64,000 nt of DNA from Pseudoxanthomonas suwonensis (GTDB taxonomy: Bacteria > Pseudomonadota > Gammaproteobacteria > Xanthomonadales > Xanthomonadaceae). Position numbers and translations under genes: made by a program. This document shows positions 46,058 to 55,338 of the stretch, piece after piece. Every line of letters starts with the position of its first letter. The first letter of the stretch is position 1. The notes below the pieces were generated by a model. It was not told the origin of the DNA. It did no database searches and saw nothing but the letters and a program-made list of their open reading frames with translations. Location: the NCBI RefSeq assembly GCF_010093235.1, contig NZ_PDWP01000017.1, positions 29,835-93,834 of the forward strand, read 5' to 3'.

Positions 46058-48171
46058 CGGGGGCGGTGCTCGCCTTCGCCCTGGCCATGCTGGCCGGGCT
46101 CCTGCTTGCCTCACCCCGCCTGGTGCGCATTAAGGCCGCCCTGCTGGCCCTGCTGCTGGCCGGGCTGAGCCTGTGGTGGCTGGTCGACCGCCTCAGCGGC
46201 GACGGCCTGGACGCGGCCACGCTCTACCATCTCTACAGCGGCATCGAAGGCGCCGGCGTGGCGGACTTCAGCGGGCCGCTGGCCATCACCACCGCCCTGC
46301 TGCTGCTGTCCCTGGCCCTGCCGGCCTGGATGGCCTGGCGCCTGCGCCGTCGCCCGGCGCCGGGCCCGGCCCGGCCAGTGGTGTTCCCCGCCTTCCTGGC
46401 GACCTTCGTGGTCGCGGTCCTGGCCAGCCCGCTGGCCCGGGACGGCTGGCGCCTGTACCAGCACAGCCGCCCGGTGGACGCCAGCCAGGTTGCGGCCGAG
46501 TACCTGGTCCCGGACCGCCCCCTGGGGCAGCGCCGCAACATCGTCTGGATCTATGCCGAGAGCCTGGAGCGCACCTACTTCGACGAGACGGTGTTCCCGG
46601 GGCTGATGCCCAACCTGACCCGGCTCGCCGCCGAGGCGCTGGATTTCCGCGACGTGGCCTCCCCGCCCGGCACCGGCTGGACCATCGCCGGCATGGTCGC
46701 CTCCCTGTGCGGCGTGCCGCTGACCGCCTCCCGCGGCGACGAGAACAGCATGGGCCGGATGGAGCAGTTCCTCCCCGGCGCGCACTGCCTGACCGACTAC
46801 CTCGCCCAGCAGGGCTACACCCTGCAGTTCAGCGGCGGCGCGGATTCGGCCTTCGCCGCCAAGGACCGCTTCCTGGCCAGCCATGGCTTCGGGACGGTCA
46901 AGGACCAGGCCTGGTTCCGCGCCCGCCGCGTGCCGCGCCGGCACTTCTCCAGCTGGGGCGTGCACGACGACGTGCTGCTGGACAGCGTGTTCGAGGACTT
47001 CCAGCGCCTGTCGCAGGCCGGCGCCCCGTTCATGCTCACCGCCCTGACCATGGATACCCACCATCCGGCCGGCCACCTGCCCCAGGCCTGCCGTGACGTG
47101 CGTTACGGCAGCCCGCATGGCGACATCGGCCTGCTGCGCGCGATCGCCTGCAGCGACCGCCTGATCGGCCGCCTGGTCGAGCGTATCCGCCAGAGCCCCT
47201 GGGCCGGGGACACCCTGGTGGTGGTCGCCTCCGACCACCTGGCCATGCCCAACGACCTGGGCGACGTGCTGGCCGGGATGAAGCGCGAGAACCTGCTGCT
47301 GTTCCTCGGCAGCGGCCTGGAGCCGCGCCAGGTCGCCACCACCGGCAGCACCCTGGACACCGGCGCCACCCTGCTCAACCTGCTGGATCCGGAGCTGGGC
47401 GCCCTGGGTTTCGGCCGCTCGCTGCTGCAGGATCCGCCCGCCCATGGCGCCAGCCTGGCCGCGCGCGAGGGCGGCGAGCGCTACCCGCTCTACCTGGGCT
47501 TCGCCCGCCAGCTGTGGACCGGCAGCGAGACCCGCACCCTGCGGGTGGAGGAGGACCGCGTGGTGGCGGGAATGCAGCGCATCCGCCCGCCGGTGATGCT
47601 GGAGTACGACCAGGGCTGGAACATCGCCTCGATCGTGCTGGAGGACGCGCCGCGCCAGTTCGCGCAGCGCGATCCGGACAACATCCTGGCCTACGTCGAC
47701 CGCTGCACCGCCTTCTTCGACGAGCCGGGCAAGGGCGAGTGGTGCGCCCTGGTGGTCGACCGCAACAACGCCCTGACCCTCTACCCGGAAGAGGAGCTGC
47801 AGCGCGGCATCCAGGTCGACGCGCCGCTGCAGGAAGCGGCCGATGCGCGGCCACGCCCGCGGCGCGCGCTTACCGTCGCCCGGCAGACGCGGCCGATGAA
47901 GCCGGGCCAGTACCAGCTGCGGGTACAGACGCGGAACCTGCCTTCGCATTCGTTCTGGCTGGAGGCGGTGTCCGACGACGGCACCGTGGTCCGCGCCCGC
48001 GAATGGGTGCAGGTCGATCCCGACCGCGCCGGCCAGCAGATCCGCCTGCCATTGTGGCTGGATTCGGCGGTGGACCAGCTGGTGATCCGCGCCTGGCTGG
48101 ACCACACCGAGGAACTGGAAGTCGAGCGCGTGGCCGTGGTGCCGACCAGGAATCCCGGCCGGCGCGGCTGA
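46054..48171 (+). CDS. OpgB-like phosphoglycerol transferase / LTA-synthase-type sulfatase-fold protein
   Basis: A 705-residue inner-membrane protein. About four N-terminal membrane segments (to residue ~130) are followed by a periplasmic sulfatase-fold domain. [31 protein letters not shown] (metal-ligand Glu, about 163-193) and [20 protein letters not shown] (nucleophile Thr region, about 205-224) match E. coli OpgB/MdoB, which transfers phosphoglycerol from phosphatidylglycerol to periplasmic glucans. [12 protein letters not shown] and [10 protein letters not shown] carry further metal ligands. The beta-rich C-terminal ~150 residues (from about 560) are an extra domain. Glucan modification is inferred from the family. 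No opgGH is nearby. Confidence 0.87.
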   Translation: MTGAVLAFALAMLAGLLLASPRLVRIKAALLALLLAGLSLWWLVDRLSGDGLDAATLYHLYSGIEGAGVADFSGPLAITTALLLLSLALPAWMAWRLRRRPAPGPARPVVFPAFLATFVVAVLASPLARDGWRLYQHSRPVDASQVAAEYLVPDRPLGQRRNIVWIYAESLERTYFDETVFPGLMPNLTRLAAEALDFRDVASPPGTGWTIAGMVASLCGVPLTASRGDENSMGRMEQFLPGAHCLTDYLAQQGYTLQFSGGADSAFAAKDRFLASHGFGTVKDQAWFRARRVPRRHFSSWGVHDDVLLDSVFEDFQRLSQAGAPFMLTALTMDTHHPAGHLPQACRDVRYGSPHGDIGLLRAIACSDRLIGRLVERIRQSPWAGDTLVVVASDHLAMPNDLGDVLAGMKRENLLLFLGSGLEPRQVATTGSTLDTGATLLNLLDPELGALGFGRSLLQDPPAHGASLAAREGGERYPLYLGFARQLWTGSETRTLRVEEDRVVAGMQRIRPPVMLEYDQGWNIASIVLEDAPRQFAQRDPDNILAYVDRCTAFFDEPGKGEWCALVVDRNNALTLYPEEELQRGIQVDAPLQEAADARPRPRRALTVARQTRPMKPGQYQLRVQTRNLPSHSFWLEAVSDDGTVVRAREWVQVDPDRAGQQIRLPLWLDSAVDQLVIRAWLDHTEELEVERVAVVPTRNPGRRG

Positions 48172-48257
48172 GGGCTGGGGTCGGGCATGGTTAAGGCGGC
48201 CGGCGGCTATATTCGCGCCCGACCGCCTTCCCGACGGCGCTGCATGGAGCTTTGCCT

Positions 48258-49169
48258 GTGACCCGAGCCTTCCCCGCCTTCCTCGCCGCCTGCCTGGCCC
48301 TGGCCGCGATCGCGCCCGCGGCCGCGCGCGGCCTCGGCGAAGACCTGCGTGCCCTGCCGTCGTCGCAGCGCGTGCTGCTGATCGAGCGCGAATACGCCTC
48401 GCAGTCGGGCGGGCGCACCATCCCCGACGACCAGCTGGCCTATTACCTGGACCGGGTCGAGGATGGCTGGGGCATGCCCGAGGTACGCGGCGACATCTCC
48501 GGGTCGCTCCGCGGCCGCGACGGCCGGCGCTGGAGCGGATCCAGCTGGTCCGGGGCCACCCTGGTGAGCTCCAGCAACGACCGCCGCCGGCGCGAATGCC
48601 GCCCCCCGTTCAAGGGTCGCCCGGTGCTGGTCGAGAACATCTCCGGCACGCGCTGCATCGAGGGCCGCAACTTCGGCGGCGGCGGCGGCACGATGTGGGT
48701 GGACGACGGCTGCCGTGGACGCTTCGCCGAGGGCCGCGGCGGCTGGAGCGGCGGCAACGGCGAGCTGGTGCGCTGCGAGAGCCGCGACAACCGGCGGCAG
48801 ATCTGCGCCATCCGCGGCCGCGCCGTGCTGGTGCGGCAGCTGTCGAGGACCGCCTGCGTCGAAGGCCGCACCTGGGGCCAGCGCGGCGACACCCTTTGGG
48901 TGGACGACGGCTGCCGCGCGGAATTCACCACCGGCCACGGCCCCGCGCCGGGCCATCGCCCGGGCCCGGGGCCCGGCAGGGACTACAGCGTGACCTGCAG
49001 CAGCGACAACAAGCGCCGTCGCACCTGCGACTGGGACCGGCGCCAGGGCCGCCCGGTGGTGGTGCAGCAGATCTCCAGCACCCGTTGCGAGGAAAACCGC
49101 AACTGGGGCTGGAGCGGCGGCTCGATCTGGGTCGATGGCGGCTGCCGCGCGCGCTTCGGAGTGCGTTGA
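48258..49169 (+). CDS. Exported DUF3011 repeat protein
   Basis: A 303-residue protein with a signal peptide (residues 1-23). Three DUF3011-type repeats lie at about 101-157, 169-224 and 245-300. Each ends in a WVDDGCRxxF-like motif, contains GRxVLVxQIS and has paired cysteines. The first repeat has serine where the others have their first cysteine (LVSSSND versus LVRCESRD and SVTCSSD). The start is a GTG at 48258, eight bases after GGAG; a TTG two codons earlier is too close to it. A proline/glycine linker (GHGPAPGHRPGPGPG) precedes repeat 3. Probably periplasmic or surface; function unknown. Confidence 0.85.
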   Translation: MTRAFPAFLAACLALAAIAPAAARGLGEDLRALPSSQRVLLIEREYASQSGGRTIPDDQLAYYLDRVEDGWGMPEVRGDISGSLRGRDGRRWSGSSWSGATLVSSSNDRRRRECRPPFKGRPVLVENISGTRCIEGRNFGGGGGTMWVDDGCRGRFAEGRGGWSGGNGELVRCESRDNRRQICAIRGRAVLVRQLSRTACVEGRTWGQRGDTLWVDDGCRAEFTTGHGPAPGHRPGPGPGRDYSVTCSSDNKRRRTCDWDRRQGRPVVVQQISSTRCEENRNWGWSGGSIWVDGGCRARFGVR

Positions 49170-49175
49170 AGGCCG

Positions 49176-49319
49176 GGATCGGGATTGGTCATTCGCGGCC
49201 CGGACAAGCGAAGCGCATCCGGCAACAGACACCCGGCCACCCGTGCCGCATTGCGACGGTATCCCCGGGCGCGGCTTCCGGCCGTGCGCCCAGGCGCACC
49301 CGCCGCAAGCCAATCACCA
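49176..49319. repeat. Composite intergenic repeat (REP-like half plus heptamer ends)
   Basis: The 151-base spacer after the DUF3011 gene contains GGGATTGGTCATTCG at its left end and CAATCACCAATCACC at its right end, in inverted orientation. Between them is a REP-like GCCCGGACAAGCGAAGCGCA (from 49198). It looks like a degenerate relative of the 40.1 kb element. Confidence 0.6.
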
Positions 49320-49320
49320 A

Positions 49321-49593
49321 TCACCGCCCGAACAGCAGGCCGATTCCCACGGTCGCCAGGCCGGCCACCAGCCAGACCGCAACGCGGCGGATCATCGCCG
49401 GATCCGCGCTGCTGGCCGGACGGGCGCGGCCAAAGCCGACCACGAACACGTGCACCGGCAGGGCGATCACCAGGAGGAAGGCCAGCACCCAGTACAGGCT
49501 GTCGTCTCCCAGGCGCGGCCACAGTGCGGTCATCACCAGTGCCGAGACGACCCCGGCCGCGGCTGCGGTCACCGGCGACGGCGTGATCTGCAT
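49321..49593 (-). CDS. Small integral membrane protein
   Basis: A 90-residue protein with three predicted membrane helices (VTAAAAGVVSALVMTALW, LYWVLAFLLVIALPVHVFVV, VAVWLVAGLATVGIGLLF) and no recognisable domain. GGGAGAGG lies five bases before the ATG, which supports translation. Its stop lies immediately beside the composite repeat. Function unknown. Confidence 0.75.
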   Translation of the reverse strand: MQITPSPVTAAAAGVVSALVMTALWPRLGDDSLYWVLAFLLVIALPVHVFVVGFGRARPASSADPAMIRRVAVWLVAGLATVGIGLLFGR

Positions 49594-49707
49594 GTTTCCC
49601 TCTCCCCGTTGTGTCCGACCCCGATCATGCCCGGCAGGCGTGGCCGGCGCGAGCCAGACCAAGGGCGCATGGTGGGGGGATGGCGCGACCCGGGAGATCG
49701 GATGCCG

Positions 49708-49742
49708 TAGTCCGGGCAAGCGACGCGCGTCCTGGGTCCGGC
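49708..49742. repeat. Partial REP-like element
   Basis: TAGTCCGGGCAAGCGACGCG followed by TCCTGGGTCCGG resembles the half-elements at 49198 and 52048. It lies in the 206-base gap (49594-49799) upstream of the small membrane gene and downstream of the lipoprotein gene. I see nothing else in that gap. Confidence 0.5.
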
Positions 49743-49799
49743 AAGCGTGGGGACACTGGCGTTCCGGGCGGGATGTCCCGGATGCGGCGGGACTGCCCG

Positions 49800-50474
49800 T
49801 CAGGGCGTTCCGGCGCCCCAGGGCGCCGGCGGCGGCTCCACCGGCGTGGACAGGTCGAAGTCGACCTGGAACAGGCGCCCGTCCGGGCGCGAGAGCTCGT
49901 AGCGGAAGCGGCGGCCGGGTTCGATCTCCATCGCCCAGGTATTGCGCAGCGAGGCCTGCAGCCCGGCGGCCTGGAACATGGCCACCGACGACGCACCCAC
50001 CGGGAACTCCTGGCGGGCCGCAGTACCCGGCGCGCGGCTGTCGCCGCCATACATGGTCACCGCGTCGGGACTGCCGTCCTCGTGGCGGTGGTCGTGCTCC
50101 AGGCGCAGTCCGCCGGGGGTGCGGGTGAGCACCCAGGTGCGCGATCGGTCCTCGCCGACATGGAACGGGATCCGCAGCCCCTGCCGGGGCTGGTCGCAGC
50201 CACGCACGTGCATCACCAGGGCCTTGCCGGCGAACGGGTCGGGCTGGCCCGCGGGCGGCGCCGGCTGGTCGGCCACCACCCTGCCGGCAAAGGCCTGGCC
50301 GCAATGGCTGGCCAGCGCGGCCAGGAAAGCATCGGCCGGCGACGCGGACGCATCGCCGGCACCGGTCGATTCAGGGGTGGCCCCGGGCGCATCGCCCGTG
50401 GACGGCGGGGCCGGCGTGCAGGCCGCCAGCAGGGCCAGCGACAGCAGGGCCGGAACCACCGCGCGGCGGGCCAT
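49800..50474 (-). CDS. Putative lipoprotein
   Basis: A 224-residue protein with a type II signal sequence: MARRAVVPALLSLALLAAC, with the lipobox LAAC and cysteine at residue 19. A low-complexity proline/serine/threonine/glycine stretch follows to about residue 45. The mature domain has SHCGQAFAGRVVADQP, HVGEDRSRTWVLTRTPGGLRLEHDHRHEDGS and RFRYELSRPDGRLFQVDFDL. It reads like a conserved secreted domain of unknown function. Its start shares one base with the FmdB stop (TGATG), so the two are translationally linked. Confidence 0.85.
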   Translation of the reverse strand: MARRAVVPALLSLALLAACTPAPPSTGDAPGATPESTGAGDASASPADAFLAALASHCGQAFAGRVVADQPAPPAGQPDPFAGKALVMHVRGCDQPRQGLRIPFHVGEDRSRTWVLTRTPGGLRLEHDHRHEDGSPDAVTMYGGDSRAPGTAARQEFPVGASSVAMFQAAGLQASLRNTWAMEIEPGRRFRYELSRPDGRLFQVDFDLSTPVEPPPAPWGAGTP

Positions 50475-50758
50475 CAGCTGGCGGTCGCCGCCGCCGCCGG
50501 AATGGACGAGGTATCGGAGGCCTTGGAGCCGCCGCCCTCGCCCTTGTCGGCCAGGTTGCGCTTCTTGTCGCCGTCCTTCTTGAAGTCGGTCTCGTACCAG
50601 CCGCCGCCGGCAAGGCGGAACGAGGGGGCGGTCACCTGGCGTCGGACCTGGCCCGGGGCGCCACAGGAAGGGCAGGTGTCCGGGTCGGCATCGGACAGTT
50701 TCTGCAGGCGGTCGAAGGCGTGACCGCAGGCGTCGCACTGGAAGGCGTAGATGGGCAT
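50474..50758 (-). CDS. FmdB-family zinc-ribbon protein
   Basis: A 94-residue protein starting MPIYAFQCDACGHAFDRLQKL. Its zinc ribbon uses C8-x2-C11 and C29-x2-C32, as in FmdB/CxxC_CxxC_SSSS-type proteins. The C-terminus (KKRNLADKGEGGGSKASDTSS) is low-complexity. Members are small putative regulatory proteins of unknown function. It heads a two-gene unit with the lipoprotein gene. The 259-base gap to bla (50759-51017) contains only a long-loop inverted repeat (GGCGCTCC at 50931-50938 with GGAGCGCC at 50958-50965), a weak candidate bla terminator. Confidence 0.9.
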   Translation of the reverse strand: MPIYAFQCDACGHAFDRLQKLSDADPDTCPSCGAPGQVRRQVTAPSFRLAGGGWYETDFKKDGDKKRNLADKGEGGGSKASDTSSIPAAAATAS

Positions 50759-51017
50759 GGCACACACGACAGTGGGAAAACCGCAGGCGATATGGTGGCA
50801 CGTATTCACGATTCAAGGCCTGCGGGCGGCCTGAAGGGCTCATCCGGCGCCCGGGGGCAGCGCGGGAACAACCAGCCGGCGCCCCCCGGCATCCCCACGC
50901 CCCGGGAGGAACCGTAGCCCGTGCAGAAGAGGCGCTCCCGGGGCCCAGCAGGCTCGCGGAGCGCCCGCCCTGTCCGTGCCTGCGCGGCAGGGAGGCCGTT
51001 CCGCCCCCACCGAGGCC

Positions 51018-51944
51018 TCAACCGGCCGCGACCAGCTCCGCCGCCAGCGCCCCGGCCCGCGCCAGCACCGCGTCGCGGGCCGGGCTGTCGACCCTGGCCC
51101 CCTGCAGGTAGGCGGCCACCGTCCAGGGACGTCCCTGCGCGAGTGGCCAGACGATGGCGATGTCGTTGCGGGTATCGGTGCCATTGCTGCCGGTCTTGTC
51201 GCCTACCCGCCAGCCGTCGCCGATCCCGGCGCGCAGGCAGTCGTCGCCGGTGCGGTTGTCGATCAGCCAGTCGGCCAGCTGCAGGCGCGAGGCCGGCGCA
51301 AGCACGTCGCCGGCCACGCAACGGGCCAGGCTGGCAGCCATCGCCCTCGGGCTGGTGGTATCGCGCGGATCATCCGGGGCGAACCTGTTCATCTCCGGCT
51401 CCATGCGATCGCTGCGGGTGACCTCGTCGCCGATCCCGCGCAGGAAGGCGGTCAGGCCGGCAGTCCCGCCGATCCGGCCCAGCAGCAGGTTGGCGGCGGC
51501 GTTGTCGCTGGTGGTCATGGTCGCGCGACACAGGTCGCGCACGGTCAGGTCCTTGCCCACGTGGCGGCGCGTCACCGGGGAATGCGAAACGATGTCGGAC
51601 CGGCGCACCGGCAGGCGCAGGTCCAGTTCCAGCGCGCCGCGGTCGGCCTGGGCCAGCACCGCGGCCGACAGCACCGCCTTGAACGTGCTGCACATCGGGA
51701 AACGCTCGTCCGGGCGATGCCCGCCCAGGTAGCGGCCGCCGGCGGCGTCCAGCACGGCCACGCCCAGCCGGCCCTGCGCGGCTGCCTCCAGCGCGGCGAA
51801 GTCCGCTGCCGCGGCGATGCGTGCCCGCACCGCGTCGCCGCTGGACGCGGGTGCGAACGCCGCAGCGCGCGCCATCACCGGCGCGACGAGCATGGACGTG
51901 GCGGCCAGGCCAGCGGACTGCAGGAAGCGGCGGCGGTCGGGCAT
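51018..51944 (-). CDS. bla: Class A beta-lactamase (L2-like)
   Basis: A 308-residue serine beta-lactamase with a twin-arginine signal (DRRRFLQSAG, residues 3-12), unusual for the class but known for the L2/Xanthomonas group. Active-site motifs are all present: S86-T-F-K89, S146-D-N148, the omega-loop E182-P-E-M-N186 (catalytic-water glutamate) and K250-T-G252. GAGGAGG precedes the ATG. It is divergent from an ampR-type regulator gene, the usual arrangement for inducible chromosomal beta-lactamases. Spectrum cannot be predicted from these motifs alone. Confidence 0.95.
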   Translation of the reverse strand: MPDRRRFLQSAGLAATSMLVAPVMARAAAFAPASSGDAVRARIAAAADFAALEAAAQGRLGVAVLDAAGGRYLGGHRPDERFPMCSTFKAVLSAAVLAQADRGALELDLRLPVRRSDIVSHSPVTRRHVGKDLTVRDLCRATMTTSDNAAANLLLGRIGGTAGLTAFLRGIGDEVTRSDRMEPEMNRFAPDDPRDTTSPRAMAASLARCVAGDVLAPASRLQLADWLIDNRTGDDCLRAGIGDGWRVGDKTGSNGTDTRNDIAIVWPLAQGRPWTVAAYLQGARVDSPARDAVLARAGALAAELVAAG

Positions 51945-52047
51945 GGATCGATCCTCCTCGGGGGTGGACGGCGATTATCCGCAGCGCCAGCGAACCGCCA
52001 CCACCACAAGTTTTCGGGAGCAGCCATTAGCTGCGTTTGTGGCGTCA

Positions 52048-52210
52048 TAGCCCGGGCAAGCGAAGCTCGCCGCGCCGCGGCAATGCCAGGCGCCAGGGAC
52101 GAACGTCTGGCGCGTCGCCACGCGTCGCAGGGTTTCCGCTGGATTGCAGGACAGGGTCATCGGGGGTGATGGCGGGACCCCGGATGCGGCCTTCGGCCTT
52201 ATCCGGGCTA
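52048..52210. repeat. REP-like elements inside the bla-ampR intergenic region
   Basis: A half-element TAGCCCGGGCAAGCGAAGC (52048-52066) and a full palindrome CCCGGATGCGGCC-TTC-GGCCTTATCCGGGCTA (52178-52209) occupy most of the 383-base spacer between bla and ampR. The full element is almost identical to the one at 36354 and resembles enterobacterial REP sequences. I could not identify an AmpR binding site in the remaining bases. Confidence 0.75.
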
Positions 52211-52327
52211 CGCGTTGCGGTGAAGCCCACCCGGGATGATGCGCCACGAAGGCAGCGGCCCCGGTCGCACGGAACATCGCCCGCCCCGCTGCTGTAGCCT
52301 CGGCATTCCGCCACCTTCCCGCTCGCG

Positions 52328-53209
52328 ATGCCCCGCCCGCCGCTTCCGCTCAATGCGCTGCGCGCCTTCGAGGCCGCTGCGCGCCACCAGAACCTGACCC
52401 GCGCCGCGCTGGAACTGTGCGTGAGCCAGGCGGCGCTGAGCCACCAGATCCGGACCCTGGAACAGCGCCTGGGCGTGGCCCTGTTCCACCGCCTGCCGCG
52501 CGGCGTCGCGCTGACCGATGAAGGCGCGGCGCTGTACCCGGTGCTGCAGGATGCGTTCGACCGCATCGCCGGGGGCATGCAGCGCTTCCTCGGCGCGGAG
52601 GACCGCCAGGTGCTGACCGTGGGCGCGGTGGCGACCTTTGCCGCCGGCTGGCTGCTGCCACGCCTGGCGCGGTTCGAGGCCGCGCACCCGGACATCGAAC
52701 TGCGGGTGCAGACCCACAACAACCGCATCGACCTGGCCAGCGAGGGCCTGGACCTGGCGATCCGCTTCGGCGACGGCGACTGGCAGGGCCAGGAATGCAC
52801 GGCCGTGCTGGACACCCCGTTCGCGCCGCTGTGCGCACCGGGCCTGGCCACGCGCCTGCACGACCCGGCCGACCTTGCCGGCGTGCCGCTGCTGCGCTCC
52901 TACCGCACCGACGAATGGCCGCGCTGGCTGGCCGCCGCAGGCGCCGCTGGCGTGGAGGCGCGCGGGCCGGTGTTCGATTCATCGCTGGCGCTGGCGGCCG
53001 CGGCCTCGGGTGGCAGTGGCGTGGCCCTGCTGCCGCTGCGCATGTTCGAGCGCGAGATCGCAGAGGGCCGGCTGGTGCAGCCGTTCGCGGCGACGGTCGA
53101 GCTGGGACGTTACTGGCTCACGCGCTTGCGTTCGCGCACCGAGCGCGAGCCGGCCGCACGCTTCCGCCTGTGGTTGGAGGAACAGGGGCGCGAGGCCGTG
53201 GGCGGCTGA
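52328..53209 (+). CDS. ampR: LysR-family beta-lactamase regulator AmpR
   Basis: AmpR senses cell-wall muropeptides and activates bla. The 293-residue protein begins PLPLNALRAFEAAARHQNLTRAALELCVSQAALSHQI (winged HTH, about residues 6-64). The effector domain carries AmpR-specific stretches: DAFDRIAGGMQRF, LRVQTHNNRIDLASEGLD, PLLRSYRTDEWPRWL and LGRYWLTRLRSR. These match enterobacterial AmpR throughout. No clear Shine-Dalgarno is present before the ATG. Divergent from bla as expected. Confidence 0.93.
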   Translation: MPRPPLPLNALRAFEAAARHQNLTRAALELCVSQAALSHQIRTLEQRLGVALFHRLPRGVALTDEGAALYPVLQDAFDRIAGGMQRFLGAEDRQVLTVGAVATFAAGWLLPRLARFEAAHPDIELRVQTHNNRIDLASEGLDLAIRFGDGDWQGQECTAVLDTPFAPLCAPGLATRLHDPADLAGVPLLRSYRTDEWPRWLAAAGAAGVEARGPVFDSSLALAAAASGGSGVALLPLRMFEREIAEGRLVQPFAATVELGRYWLTRLRSRTEREPAARFRLWLEEQGREAVGG

Positions 53210-53286
53210 CCAGGGCCACGCCTGTCGCGGCCCGCGCCTGGCTTGCCGCGGGCGGAGTGGGGGCGCGGCAACGAGGCCCCGCTGAC

Positions 53287-55173
<1,887 letters not shown>

Positions 55174-55338
55174 CGGGAGTTTGCTTTCAGAACGAAAAGG
55201 AATCAGCAGATGCCGAGGCATCCTGCGACGTCCCATTCTACGTTAACGAATACTTGACATGACATCGGTCCAGCATGCAGCGCGGACCCGCGCAGCATCC
55301 TGCAATGCATCCCGTACCTCGCAGCAAGGAGCTAGCCC

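Noticed and set aside
55254..55259. Perfect TTGACA upstream of receptor 3
   Set aside because: No acceptable -10 box at 16-18 bases; retained only as a remark.
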